DNA of 64,000 nt from Hanleya hanleyi (GCA_036873755.1 JAVTVY010020300.1:1-64000), one strand, 5' to 3'. Counted from the stretch's first letter, positions 47,616 to 59,185 are shown. The notes: generated by a model from the letters alone, not told the origin. Made by a program: numbers and translations.

Positions 47616-50600
47616 TTAAATGGTAGAGTGATAGTCAGTCGATTTGATGTAAGCTAGTAAGGTGGAGTATACTTTGTTTGTAAGAGGTGGTTTAGGATTT
47701 AATATAGAAGCCAACGACAGAGGGACATTTAAGTTTTTGAGTTCGTTTTCCAGTGTTCGGCGATAGAGGTCATGTTTTGGGCATTTGAGTATAAAATGTT
47801 CTATCGTTTCTTCTTCGTTGTTGCATGAAGTGCATAGTGGTGATGTGTTTTTTATTAGCTTAGATAAGTGAGATTTTAGTCCTGTTTTGCCTAGTCTTAA
47901 TCTTGTGATGATGCGGTCGTCACGTTTACTGTCTAGCTGGAATCCAAAACTCCTTCTTTTCCCCTTATCTAGAATACTATGTAGCCATCTACCTCGGTTT
48001 TCTTCGTTCCATTCCTTCTCCCATTTACTATCTATTCTGGTTTTAATGATAGAATTCAGTTCTTTGGTTCCTAGTCCTATATGCACGTCAGGTGCAGTTT
48101 TGGTGAGGCTGTCTTTGGCTGTCCTATCGGCGGCTTCATTTCCCCTAACGTCCACGTGGGCGGGTATCCAAGCTAAAATGGCGTCAATGTCATTGTCTCG
48201 TATTTGTGTACATAAAATTTCTATTTCGTGTATGAGGTCAGGTCTGCTGTCGGATTTGGAGTTCTTTATAGATACCAGTCCGCTTAAGGAATCGCTAAGA
48301 ATAACGGTGGAAACAGGTCGGTTCTGAAGAACCCATTCGAGAGCCTTGATTATGGCGACTAATTCAGTGGTGTATACAGACATATTGTCTGGTAGTTTGA
48401 AACCTTCGTGAATGTCAAGTTCTGGTATAACGAATGCAGAACCTGTATTGTGACTTGTGTTTTTGGAGCCGTCTGTATATATTTTCAAGCGATTTTTCCA
48501 ATGTGTGTCAATATATTCGAGGGCAGTGACCCTTATATGCTCTGGGTTGTCCTGTTTGGTGATGTAGCTATGTATATTCGTGTCCACGTGTGGTGTGATT
48601 AGTTGCCATGGTGGTCTATTGACCTTGTCAGTGTCAGAGATACAAGAGATAGGGATGTCGTGTTCTTGGAATAGCCGTTCTATCGTGTAACCGAATGGTG
48701 CGGAGTCTTTTTCCCATTTCCTTTTTAGGAATTCGTATTCGGTTTTTGGGCCAAAAATTTTGTGGCATGGGTGGTTTTCGCCCTTGGCTATTGTTTTCCC
48801 TGCATATTTCATTGACAGCTCTTCTCGTCTTAAATGTAAGGGTTTTTCATTAGTTTCTATTTGTAGACTACATAATGGAGTTCCTTTGAACGCCCCGGTG
48901 GCTATTTTTAATGCCGAATACTGAATGCTGTCTATTCTTTTCAAATGGGTCTTGCATGCTGATTGGTAAGCGATTGAACCATAGTCTATTTTGGATCTGA
49001 TGAGTGTTTGATATAATTTGATTAAGCTATGTTTATTGGCCCCCCAGTTGGTACCCGATACGCACCTCATAAGGTTCAGGTCCTTGTTACACCGAATAAT
49101 TAATTGGTCGATGTGGTCTTTCCAAGTGAGTTTTCGGTCGAAGATCATTCCTAGGTATTTGACACTATTCTTAAACTCGATTTTCTGGCCTCCTAGTGAT
49201 AGCGTGATGTCTGTGTTTTGTTTATTTGAGAATAGTACACCGGTAGTTTTGACAGCTGAAAATTTGAATCCCCATTTATCGGCCCAGTCGCTGACTGTAT
49301 TTAGTACCTTTTGCATTATACTTGTTAATATTTTTATCGAGCCAGCAGATTTCCACATGGCAGCATCATCAGCAAAAAGTGATTGTTCAATTTCAGGATG
49401 TTTTGTGTCAATTTCGTTGGCCAGGCCATTAATCAGGATGTTAAAAAGGGTGGGGCTTATGACGCTGCCCTGTGGGGTGCCGTTATCTAGCTGGTGGTCC
49501 ATGGACATGGTGTTACCAATACGAACTTTGAAGTTTCGGTCATGAAGAAATTTTTTTATCCAGTGTTGTATCCTGCCCTTAATTCCTAGGTTGTTTAATT
49601 GGGTGATAATCCCGTCCTGCCATACAAGGTCAAACGCCTTTTCTATATCCAAGAAAATGCCTAATGTATATTGGTGTTTGGCATTACCCTTTTTGATTGA
49701 GTGTTGGAGTCTGGCTATGTGGTCTAAAGTACTTCTTTTTTTTCCGAAAACCGCTTTGTGTTTTGTTTAACAAGTGGTTGCTTTCCAGGTGATATTCAAG
49801 TCTGTTTTTGACCATGGTTTCCATAATTTTGCATAAATTTGACGTGAGTGAGATCGGCCTATATGACTTACCATCTGATGGGTCTTTACCAGGTTTTGGT
49901 ATTGGGATAACAATAGATGATTTCCATTTGTTCGGGAGTTGTTTGGTCTTCCAGCTCACATTAATTAGTTTTAGGATTAGTTTCTGAGTGGTGTTTGGTA
50001 GGTGCTTTAGGATTGTATACCCTAGTTTGTCTTCGCCGGGTGAACTTTCTTTTTTAGAGTGTAAAGCTTTTCTGTATTCATTGATATTAAAGTCTCCGTT
50101 AAGGTAGTTTTCTATATAATCATTTGTGTCATTTTCCAGGATCGTTTCTTGTTTGATTTTTCTGAATTCTGGTTTCAGGTTGCTATCGCTACTGTTTGAT
50201 GCGAATGATTCAGCAAGATATTCTGCCTTTTCGAGATTAGTTCTCTTTGTTTTGTTTAGTACGGGTATTGTGTTAGTTGCTTTCCCTTGAATGCTTTTTA
50301 TTTTATTCCATACTTTCTTTGAGTTAGTTTTCGTATCTATAGTGTTGCAGAAATCTTCCCAGCATCTTGATTTGGCTTCTTTGACGCTTTTTTCTGCTAT
50401 TCTTTTCAGTTCCTTATATATTTCATGATCACTCTGGAGCCGGCTTTTTTTGAATTTTCTGAGTGCTTTTTTCTTTGCTGCGATGTTCTTTCCACACTCT
50501 TGGTCCCACCAAGGCACTGGATTTTTGTTGGGTCGCTTATTCGTAACTGGAATATGTTTTTGTGCTATGTTTAGAAGTTTGCTGGTTATATTTTCATTGA

Positions 50601-51462
50601 AAGTCTCTATATCATTACTAACTATATCGTCATGTATTAGACTTTGGCAATCGTTTTGGAAGCTTTTCCAGTCTGCCTTGGAGTATTGGAAGCGTGGGAG
50701 AGGGTCTGTCTGTTCAAAATCTGGTTTCATGCTAAATTTAGTCAGGATTGGAAAGTGGTCGCTGTCTAGTGTATCTGGTAGGACTGCCCATTCTGATTTA
50801 ACTGCTAGTTCGGGAGAGACTATTGTTAGGTCAATTGCAGTGAGTTTACCGGTTCGCATATCTATTCTAGTCCCTTCTCCCGAGTTCAGGAATACGAGGT
50901 TATTATCATCTAACCATTTTTCTACTGATTTACCCCTATCATCTGACGTGGTGCAGGTTTCGTCCCAGATTGGATTATGGCTATTATAATCGCCGCAGAT
51001 TATAATTGGCGAGTCATATTTTTGGGTGATTTTGTTCAGTTCTTTTTGTGATATTGTTTTTAGAGTGCCAGGGGAGTACAGGTTCACTATATTTATAGGT
51101 TTATTATTTTGGAACACCCGTATAGCTTGCCATTCGAGGTCTTCATTTTCTGGGCTCTTGTCTAATTCTAGCTGTATGAGTTCTTCCTTAACTAGTGTGA
51201 GGTTGCCTCCCTTTGGGCCGTTTAGTCTGTCTTGTCTATATGGCGTATATCCTTTTATTGCAAATTTATTTTTTCCTGGCTTAAGAAATGTTTCTTGTAT
51301 ACATATGATGTCAGGGCTTATTTCATTTACTAAGATTTTGAGATTGTCTCCGTGTTTTGCAATGCTATTTGCATTCCATTGTAGTACGGTGAGTTGTTTA
51401 TTGAAAGTTGGGTTGTTATGTGTTGCGCGGTGGGTCTAACCTATTGTCCCTGGTGTTCTCAT
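47616..51462 (-). pseudogene. LINE ORF2: endonuclease, reverse transcriptase, RNase H, zinc motif
   Basis: It copies element RNA into target DNA. The ATG at 51462-51460 overlaps the ORF1 stop (ATGA), suggesting stop-restart coupling. Codon 9 is TAG (51438-51436). The APE-type endonuclease follows: WNANSIAKHG, IQET, GDYNSHNPIW (about 50966-50995), SDHFPI. RT motifs are KSYRPISLTS, GFRKK, then a frame break at T8 (49736-49743; A8 on the coding strand, where A7 would keep frame), FLDIEKAFD, PQGSVISPTL and LFADDAA (about 49361-49380). RNase H shows TDGS (about 48463-48477), TTEL, SDSLS and NEAAD. The end carries CTSC..H....C. Full frame length would be about 1281 codons. The second frame segment lacks its own start. 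Confidence 0.9.
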
Positions 51463-52631
51463 ATAGAGGTGTTGAGGGCGTTATTGTGTTTCTTGGGAGT
51501 TGATGTTTTTCTTTTGTATTTTGGATTGAATCCCCATGCTATTATTTCTTTGGGGTTAAATTCCCAATTCAAGAAGTCTTGAGCAATGCGGGCTATTATG
51601 TCAGCTTTGTTTGTTTTTGGGTTGGCATTGTGGACTGAGTTAATAACAATGTTAATGAAGCCTAGGAATTCGATTTTACTCATGCTAATTGTTTCGGGTT
51701 TGTCCTCGGTTTCTGACTCCATTGTTTGTTCTGTCACTGGTGCCTTATTGTTAATTGCTACTTCGTTCACAGGTTTTCGCAGGTTTATTGTTTCTCTGAG
51801 TTTTTGATTCACTTTTGCTTCTCTTACTGCTTCTGCGTAAGAGATGCCTTTGTCGGCTCTAATGTACTGAACTGCTTTAGCATTTTTGTAGTGAATACAC
51901 CCTTTCCAAGCTGAGCTATGATTCTGCTTGCAGTTTGCGCATTTTTTATGGGTTTCTGTGCAGTGCTCGTAGCTATGAGGCCCTGAACATTTGGGACATA
52001 CAACACTGGCTTTGCAGTTTTTGGCTGTGTGAGAAGAAATCTTCTGGCAATTAAAACATCTTTTTGGGGTTTCGTAGAAGGGCTTGACTGTGACATTACG
52101 GGTCCATAGACAGACAGTATCTGGGAGTTTACTTCCATTGAATACTAACATTATGCTAGTTGTATCTGTTTTGTCCTTTTGCAGTCTTTTAGCGAATACT
52201 ACATTTTGCTTCGAGAGAGTAGTTCTAATATAGTCTAGCCCAACACTTAGATCAATTCCATAAATTACGCCTTTGCATTGCTCTCTTTTTTGTTGATACT
52301 GTTTTACCGAGACGGGTTTGCCAGCTAGGAGGTCTAACCTAAGGAGTTTTTCATACTGTGTTTTAGATTGGCAGTGGATTTTGAGGTCTCCTCCGGGTAA
52401 TTCATAGATTGTTTTTACGTCTCCGGCTTGTTGTTGGATGTCTTTCGCAACTTTGGCTTTGGGTAAGCTCGTGGCTTTGATTTGAGTAAGGCTGTGTATG
52501 ACAGCCACAAAATTGAAAAGACTAGGCCTTTCGGGGAGGGCTCGATGTTTTTTGGTGGGTGGGGATTTTTCAGTGTTGATTTCTGATAGCTTCCTTTTAG
52601 GTGTTTTTACGGTGGATTGGGAGGCTTCCAT
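51459..52631 (-). CDS. LINE ORF1: nucleic-acid-binding protein with three CCHC knuckles
   Basis: 390 residues, intact. The N terminus is basic with NLS-like patches (PKRKLSE at 11-17, PPTKKHR at 24-30). The middle (about 75-185) resembles the RRM-like part of LINE ORF1 proteins. Zinc knuckles follow: C192-C195-H201-C206, C212-C215..C224, C231-C234-H238..C245. It would coat element RNA and act as a chaperone in the RNP. The last codons ALNTSI end in a TGA that overlaps the ORF2 ATG by ATGA at 51459-51462. Confidence 0.9.
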   Translation of the reverse strand: MEASQSTVKTPKRKLSEINTEKSPPTKKHRALPERPSLFNFVAVIHSLTQIKATSLPKAKVAKDIQQQAGDVKTIYELPGGDLKIHCQSKTQYEKLLRLDLLAGKPVSVKQYQQKREQCKGVIYGIDLSVGLDYIRTTLSKQNVVFAKRLQKDKTDTTSIMLVFNGSKLPDTVCLWTRNVTVKPFYETPKRCFNCQKISSHTAKNCKASVVCPKCSGPHSYEHCTETHKKCANCKQNHSSAWKGCIHYKNAKAVQYIRADKGISYAEAVREAKVNQKLRETINLRKPVNEVAINNKAPVTEQTMESETEDKPETISMSKIEFLGFINIVINSVHNANPKTNKADIIARIAQDFLNWEFNPKEIIAWGFNPKYKRKTSTPKKHNNALNTSI

Positions 52632-52874
52632 TGTTTGATTTGGTTTTGTTAAGATCAGGACTAGTTGTTATTTGGTAAGGAGTGACTTTAGTGATAGGAA
52701 ATATTAGTCTATGTGCAGAAAGTTCAATTCAAAACTTAGCTCTGGCTGGCTGGTTTCTCTCGCTCTTGTTGTAGTTTGCTAATCCTGTAACGCCGGGGAA
52801 CCGCAGTGGAACACAAAGGCTTGGAAGTCTAGGCTGGCTTGGCAGATCAAAAACACGTCCGTTCACTCTAAGCG

Positions 52875-53304
52875 CTGAACTACTCTGAATGGGTGACCGT
52901 GCCCATTCTGAGGATAACCATATGAATGGCTACGAGTAAATTGCTGAACCTGAAAGATCGGTGGACCTGAAATATAACATACTTGTAATGACATGGTCAT
53001 AGGGATTCGTGCCCTCGCCGTATAAAATAAATGGGATGGAGTACAATTGCTATCTGCTTGTGACATCCCATATAGTTGTGAGTAAATACATTAATGTGCA
53101 GCTGATGCTGCTTCTTTTCGTGTTCTATATGTACTTTGCCCTGTCTAGGGTGTTCAGTACAATAAATATTGAATTGAATTGAATTGTACATCGTTAATAT
53201 TAATCAGAGTAAAGCACGGTTCAATGGTATCCTTGTAAGGGAGTTGATGCAAGGTTATGGACAATTACTCATGCGATCCAAATCAAACAATACTGCTTAT
53301 GGTC
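52875..53304. other. Gene-less stretch right of the LINE
   Basis: Carries GTGAATGG-like words near 52888-52930 and a diverged copy (53205-53290) of 46195-46290. No gene seen. Confidence 0.4.
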
Positions 53305-53877
53305 GGACATGACATCAGATACATGCCCTATAAGCCTGTGTACATGAAAATTAGAAGCATACAATCGGTTAATCGGTGGCTTTAAAACAAATAGCTGGGA
53401 TACAACTAGTGGGTGCTTCCAAATGAAATATGTAGGATTACTTCGAGTATACACGCACCAAAGAATTGAAAAGTATTAGCAACAAAACATACATATTATG
53501 GCTAACCTCGCAAATTAAGCCAATACATTGATCATGTTGATACAACAGTTATGAAGTGTTCTCAATTCATGCTACTGCAAATAAGTGGCTATGCTTGACA
53601 TGAGATACATGGCCGAATAGGCCTGTGTACATGAAAAATAGAAGTCTACACTCGGTTAATCGGTAGCTTTAAAACAAACAGCTGGGGTACAACTAGTGGC
53701 TGCTTCCAAATGAAATATGTAGAATTACTCAGAGAATATAGGCACCAAAGAATTGAACAGTAAGCAACATAGATATTATGGCTAAACTCGCAAATTAAGC
53801 CAATACATTGATCATGTTGATACAACAGTTATGAAGTGTTCTCAATTCATGCTACTGCAAATATGTGGCTATATGCG
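53305..53877. repeat. 280-bp tandem duplication
   Basis: Two copies of the same ~280-bp text. For example, AAGCCAATACATTGATCATG starts at 53517 and 53797, and CGGTTAATCGGTRGCTTTAA at about 53367 and 53654. Divergence is around several percent by eye. No coding. Confidence 0.8.
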
Positions 53878-55260
53878 CAAAATTGGAATGGACCTAAAGA
53901 TCAGAACCCCGTAAAAGAACAAGAATAATACCAGCGCATGAGAGTATCAGAAAAGAAGAGACGGTCATGATTGAAGTCAGTATACAATTCTTATGACATT
54001 ACAACAATCCGGAATTAATATACGAGACGATCAAACTTCAAAGCATTGCCACTGCCTAATAAAAATAATCTGAAAGTAAAAGGAGTCAGTTGAGCATACC
54101 CAGCTTGTCAAGTCAATTTCTACCCGACATGTCCTGAAAATAGATAACTCAACCCCTGCACAGAGATGTCACTGGGTAACGTCACACCAGCGACATCTAC
54201 GATAGAAGCTCAAAAATACAAGCCTGGGCTAGTCAGCGCTCCGCAGAGCAAAGTGAGGCTGAAATAATTACACATGAAGCCTCATCTATAGCTGACAACA
54301 GATTTGCGCCTGCCAAATTAACGGGATTGGACAAAAAAGTGGCAAGCGCAGTTCTGAGTTGCATGTGACAGTTTAAACAAAACACGTTCTCTAACATAAG
54401 TGACAACACATCGGAATGGTAAATGCTATCGACCTGACTAACAAGATAGGCAAGCTGGTTATTCACTACTTCTGTGACGTGTAAATAGCTCTGGAAGATA
54501 GATAAATATAGCCCTTTTAAAGTTAATTCGGGGTACTTTCTTGACATGACCACAGAGGGCCACATATAGGCAGTCTGTCATTTAGGTTATCGGCTGATGA
54601 CAAACGGAGAGACTTGAGCAAGGACATCACGACTGCTTCAACCGGACTGTAGGACTTGTGGTAGACTGGCTAATAGATGCATACCAGCTCCATTGACACA
54701 TCTCAGTACAAAGAGCCGCCCAAAACTGCCTCTTCAACTGATACTCTGCATGCCATCTGACTCTATATAGCACTGCCACGATATGAATACCGCACATAAT
54801 TCCTGGTTGCACTATTACCGAGGGCATATCCCCGAGAGGATGTAAGCTGTTATTGGAGTCGTGACTTCGTAAACACTTGGAGGCCACTTCAGTACTTCTG
54901 TTTGCTTTCAAACTATGGGTGGAAATATGTCAGGATTTTGTACTGGGGAAACACATGACGTTGCATACAACCGTGACAACTAGCTTCCCTTTCACAAGCA
55001 TAATGTTGTAATGCGCAGAAGAAAGATGAGTGATCAACATAAGAGTTGTCAAGTTCTGAGGTCTATATTCGCAAAGACCTGCGATTCCTATTTACACATG
55101 ATATCTGGAAAGATTGTCCTGGACCTGGAGGTCACAGCAGGTTCTGGTCTGTCTATTTCTGGTAACCCAGGGAACTTCCGTGTTGTTGTTGTTATCCGAA
55201 ACCGTGGGACTTAACATGACTTCGCCTGCATGCTAAACTGTTGCAGCATGCTTCCGAGCA
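53878..55260. other. Gene-less stretch
   Basis: Minus frames 54233-54565 (110 codons) and 54627-54911 (94 codons) show no domain I recognise, and their codon use does not stand out. Possibly intron or distal promoter of the gene at 56154. Confidence 0.35.
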
Positions 55261-55367
55261 TGAGCACGGGCTGTCACCATGGGTAAATAAGGTGGAGGGT
55301 TACTCCCGAGAGTAGTAGGTAGCAACTCGATCCGGGTCGGTTTTGACGGGGGAGGTAACTCTTGCAT

Positions 55368-55381
55368 CCACCAGGGGGCGC
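55368..55381 (+). promoter_or_regulatory. Perfect CTCF core motif
   Basis: CCACCAGGGGGCGC matches the animal CTCF consensus (CCASYAGRKGGCRS) at every position. CTCF is conserved across bilaterians. Position about 660 bp upstream of the inferred TSS. Binding is untested. Confidence 0.6.
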
Positions 55382-55388
55382 TGTGCCG

Positions 55389-55466
55389 TATGACGTCACT
55401 TCTGGTCTGGGTGAATGGAGCGTGACCTCTGTATGACGTCACTTCCGGTTTGGGTGAATGGGGCGT
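55389..55466 (+). promoter_or_regulatory. Two CRE/ETS modules
   Basis: TGACGTCACTTC at 55391 and TGACGTCACTTCCGG at 55434 sit 43 bp apart inside a duplicated phrase (TGTATGACGTCACTTCYGGT, then TGGGTGAATGG). TGACGTCA is the full CREB/ATF palindrome, and ACTTCCGG is an ETS-type site in the second copy. Confidence 0.65.
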
Positions 55467-55479
55467 GACTTGTATGATA

Positions 55480-55995
55480 GGAGATGTACTGACCTGTCTG
55501 TGGGGATGTCGTTCATCTCCGTGTCTTTTCGGTGATAGGAACATGTACTGGGGGTTTTCCCCACAATCTCGTTCACCTCCGTATTTCTTCGGTCAGGTCC
55601 GTGGGAGCTTGTACTGATCTGTCTGTGGGGTTTTTCCCACAATGTCGTTCACCTCCGTGTCTTTTCGGTGAGGTCCGTGAAGATGTGGCGGGAAGTACCG
55701 AGAGATGCGACGGAGGTGTGCGAAGAGACACGGAGAATACCGAAGAGGCCCGGCGAGTTCGTTGAGGTCCGTGAAGATGTGCCGGAGGTGACCGAAAAGA
55801 CCCGGAGGTGACCGGAGAGTGCCGGAGGTGACCGAAAATACCCGAATGTGATCACCGGAGAGTGCCGGAGGTGACCGAAAAGACCCGGAGGTGACCGAAA
55901 AGACCTGAATGTGATCACCGGAGAGTGACGGAGGTGACCGAAAAGACCCGGAGAATACCGAAAAGACACACGGAGAATACCGAAAACACTCGAAT
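55480..55995 (+). repeat. Promoter-proximal array of GGTGACCGAAAAGACC, inverted in its left third
   Basis: From 55786 to 55960 the word GGAGGTGACCGAAAAGACCC recurs about five times within a 62-bp higher unit (GTGATCACCGGAGAGTG at 55849 and 55911). At 55500-55680 the complementary form (CACCTCCGTGTCTTTTCGGT) occurs three times, alternating with TGTACTG..TGTCTGTGGGG. The array ends 15 bp before the TATA box. It could bind a regulator of the gene or be a foldback-like repeat in the promoter. Confidence 0.7.
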
Positions 55996-56009
55996 GTCAC
56001 GTAAAAACG

Positions 56010-56042
56010 TATAAAAGTGGAAATTTTTAGGGAGTTGGTGCA
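56010..56042 (+). promoter_or_regulatory. TATA box and inferred TSS
   Basis: TATAAAAG at 56010-56017. An initiator-like GCATTCC places +1 at about 56042, some 32 bp downstream. This fits a focused RNA polymerase II promoter. No ATG lies between +1 and 56154. Confidence 0.65.
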
Positions 56043-56153
56043 TTCCTTGGACTGCCGAACAGAGCTATCTCACCTGCCTACCTGACCAGCCTGCCTGACC
56101 AACCTACCAGCCTGAACCACTCTGACGAGAGGAGCTATTGGCCTCACTGCAGC

Positions 56154-56453
56154 ATGAGACGTGGAGAAGATTTTCCAGGGGATCCAGGAGCGCCTCCGGC
56201 TGAAGTCTTGCCCGAAGACGAGCGTGTGAGTGAGATTTATCGACGTCACTGGACCACCATACGCCATTGTTTTCACCGTCACCGTCGTTTATTGGACTTG
56301 TATAACTTTCGACTGCAGGACCTCACGTATCTTTCTACTTACGCCGAGAACATTTTCACAGACCAGGTGACAGCGTTCACGTTGAATATGACATTCGGCT
56401 ACATCTTACGGCACAAAGAGACGGACCAGTTGCGGTATTTTTTATCCCAGTAG
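56154..56453 (+). CDS. Short helical protein of 99 residues, possibly death-fold (CARD-like)
   Basis: First ATG after the inferred TSS, with A at -3. The acidic proline-rich start (residues 1-25) is followed by an amphipathic, His/Arg-rich helical region. The pattern HRRLL..L..LQDLTYL....IFTDQV, then YILRHK..DQLRYFLSQ resembles the helix spacing of CARD domains (LLxxL, ..ILT.., ..FLxxL). This is inference from pattern only, and a plain unknown is equally acceptable. The stop at 56451-56453 is followed after 119 nt by a strong splice donor, so the junction would lie far enough downstream of the stop to make the mRNA a candidate for nonsense-mediated decay. Confidence 0.6.
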   Translation: MRRGEDFPGDPGAPPAEVLPEDERVSEIYRRHWTTIRHCFHRHRRLLDLYNFRLQDLTYLSTYAENIFTDQVTAFTLNMTFGYILRHKETDQLRYFLSQ

Positions 56454-56570
56454 ATGTGTTCAGTGTATGCTATTTCTTTGACCGTGGAGCGAAGTCAGTA
56501 CGTTGAATGGGCCGGGTTGTAACGTCCGAATACCAAATGGACTGTAAGACCACCTCTCAGGCAGCTAGTA

Positions 56571-56578
56571 AGGTAAGT
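56571..56578 (+). other. Consensus splice donor
   Basis: AG|GTAAGT with the exon ending at 56572. It is the expected 3' end of the first exon of the TATA-driven transcript. The partner acceptor was not identified. Confidence 0.5.
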
Positions 56579-59185
56579 CATAAACAACTATATTTTCATT
56601 GAATGCAAGGTTGTCTTGAAAAAAATTTCTCTAAATATGATAAATTCTCGATTTTCCATCACCACAACGCAAAGCTTATGGGGCAAAACAAATATGGCGA
56701 CTATAGGCTACGTGTGGTCAAAAATATTGTCCAACTTCAAAAATTCCTGATCAAACAATTTGAACGTCTTACGAGCTGAGACTTCATGATTAAATCGTAA
56801 AATATATATACTTCGTAACCTTAGTTGGATTCGTCATGAAATCATTTACAAATGGTGTATTCGAGCACTTTTTGTCACCTATAGTAAAACAAAGTTGACA
56901 GCCGTTTTGGCCGAAATGGTTTATGCAAGAAGCCTGCTCAATAAATCAATTTCTCAGTAAACATAAAGCATCCAAAGTTGTTATGTTAGCACAATATTCT
57001 GCTTATGTGTGTATTTCATGCAGGAATGTCCTTCCGTGATAAACTCACACTTTACCGAGGGGTTGGGACAAAACAGTATTCGCTGTAGGTCACGTGGTGT
57101 AAACAGCTTATGTGTGTATAATCCCCCCTTCCGTTTTCAGTGGATACATTCGTGTTCAAAATAAAACTCCTGAACATTTATTGTCATTTCTATATTTTCC
57201 TATATTTTACTCAAAACCTCCTATATTTCCTCTATTTTGACTTTTTCTCATGAAAACCTTCACCAATGCTCTGAAATGAGTCAATTTGGTATGGGAAAAT
57301 ACAGTTCAGAATTTTTTTTTAGGGAAACATTTCAATTTCTCTTGAACCAAGCAGCAGAACGGGTCTCCTCAACCACAACAACTATGACCACATTCCGTGG
57401 ATATAATTTTATTAAACACCAAAAAACTATCAATTTTGGAACGTACAATGTAGTGTAGTGACCTGTCTTACACTTCCTTATTTTCCATATTTTCCCATAT
57501 TTTATTAAGGAAATTCCTATATTTCTCCTATATTTTGGCAAATTTCCTCCTATATTTCCTCCTATGTTTTCACTGTGATCCACTCGCAGGCCTGCCTATA
57601 TCTTTTAACCCAGGAGACTATTTTCTATACATACATACTATGTTTTCCCTGTATTCGAGCATAATGACACTTTCTTTGAACTGGGAAAATAAAATTATGT
57701 CAGTTATCACCAGTTCAAAATAATCCCTGGGTTAAAAGATAGGGGAAAGTAGTGATCATTAGGTGATTTCCTAACACAAGAACCACAGTTGCCTGGCTTG
57801 TGGAATATTTGATGGTACATCCCACATACATTTGCAATCAATTATTGAAATTTATTCAGATATTTTTTTAAAGCCTATTTAAAAGAAAAAAATCCTTCAT
57901 TTTTTTCTCTTTTTCTCTGTCAGAGATCAGCTTCTAGAAGAAAATTAAAAGCTGTTGTAACTTTAGCTTTGTTCAGCTTCACATCATGGGAATGACTTTA
58001 TTTGATATGAAAGGAATAAAAAATAAGAATAAAGAAAATTCAACTTGACTTTTTTTATTTGAATAGATTTCAATTACTTATTGAAAGTATATGTGGATAT
58101 CCACCATCAAAGTCAACTGTGATAACAACTCCCAATATCCTGTTGGGAGACAAATACTAGTGTAAAATCCAACATTTAGTAGACAGCTGCTGTCCATGGA
58201 GACTTTATTTTCCTTATCAATAATATAGAAAGAAACTTGAAAGCAGAACAACTACTGTTTTGAAGTCAATTTTTCCTGTGTCGTGGAATTTCTCTTCACA
58301 ACCAGGGCAACCACAATCAGAGTCCTATCGCAATAATGCATTTACTGATTTTTTATTTTATTTTCATTAGCATAATCACTATATCCACATTTCATGTAGA
58401 GTCATTTCTGACACATGCATATGATAATTGTTTCAAGCCAGCTGTCATGATAAAATTCAGATCAGCAAGAATGGAGCACTATGATGAATTCTATTTCTTT
58501 TTATCAAATTGCTGATCAAACTGGCTGCCAATGCCTAACCCATGTAATGTATTATTTCTTCCATTCTATAATGATTGTTCTGTTGAGCCTACATCAAAGG
58601 AAACCCTCACTTCTCACTGTTTCTTTACTGTACAGAGTTATTTCCCTTGATTCTTTTTATTTATTTATTTTTTTTTTTTTTGCTAACGTATATACACATT
58701 ATTATTGATCATATCTTTGTCATGTCCTCTTAATTACTGAGGAATATTTGTCAATTAATGACCAATAGATATATTTTGAGATAGTATCCCAGATATACAT
58801 GTATGGTACTCAAAATGCAGGATATGACAATGCCATTGGGTATGGTAATACCCGTACTGTGTCACAATAAGAAAAAAAGCGGCTTTTCAAAAATATATCT
58901 GAAAGAGTCATTTAGGACAATTATTTTAAATCTGTAATGTCATGCTCCCAAACTCACTTCAATTCTTCAACACTGTTCAAGGTTAACACATTTCAAATCC
59001 AAGGTTGGTTTTCTTAGTAAAGAAAAGTAAAGGCCGAGATTAAGTTTGCTTAAAATTCTGCAAAATGCACAGTATACTGCTTAGAACGACACAATTACTG
59101 ACCATAAACACAAGGCCTCTTTTTCGCTTATCCCAATTTCAAAGATGCTCAGTTTTATAAAGTTACCTCTTTTTCACTTTCTCAG
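56579..59185. other. Intron-like, T-rich stretch
   Basis: 57180-57570 is rich in CCTATATTT and TTTCCTCC words. A 158-bp inverted-repeat MITE candidate lies at 57594-57751 (ends CCTATATCTTTTAACCCAGG and its complement). No coding exon was recognised, although exons of the gene starting at 56042 may lie here. Confidence 0.4.

Larger units (their letters stand above)
47556..52864 (-). mobile_element. Full-length non-LTR retrotransposon (I/Jockey-like group)
   Basis: A 5.3-kb LINE on the minus strand bracketed by a perfect 10-bp duplication ACTCTAAGCG (47546-47555 and 52865-52874). The order from its 5' end is: a 233-bp 5' UTR, ORF1 (52631-51459), ORF2 (51462-47616), then a short 60-bp 3' UTR ending ..AATAAATGTAGCA with no long poly(A). 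Intact ends and an exact duplication indicate a recent insertion. Two lesions, an in-frame TAG at ORF2 codon 9 and one extra A in an A8 run, disable ORF2 as read. The RNase H domain with a PPW segment upstream and a three-knuckle ORF1 fit the I-like clades (I/Nimb/Ingi); exact clade uncertain. Confidence 0.9.
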
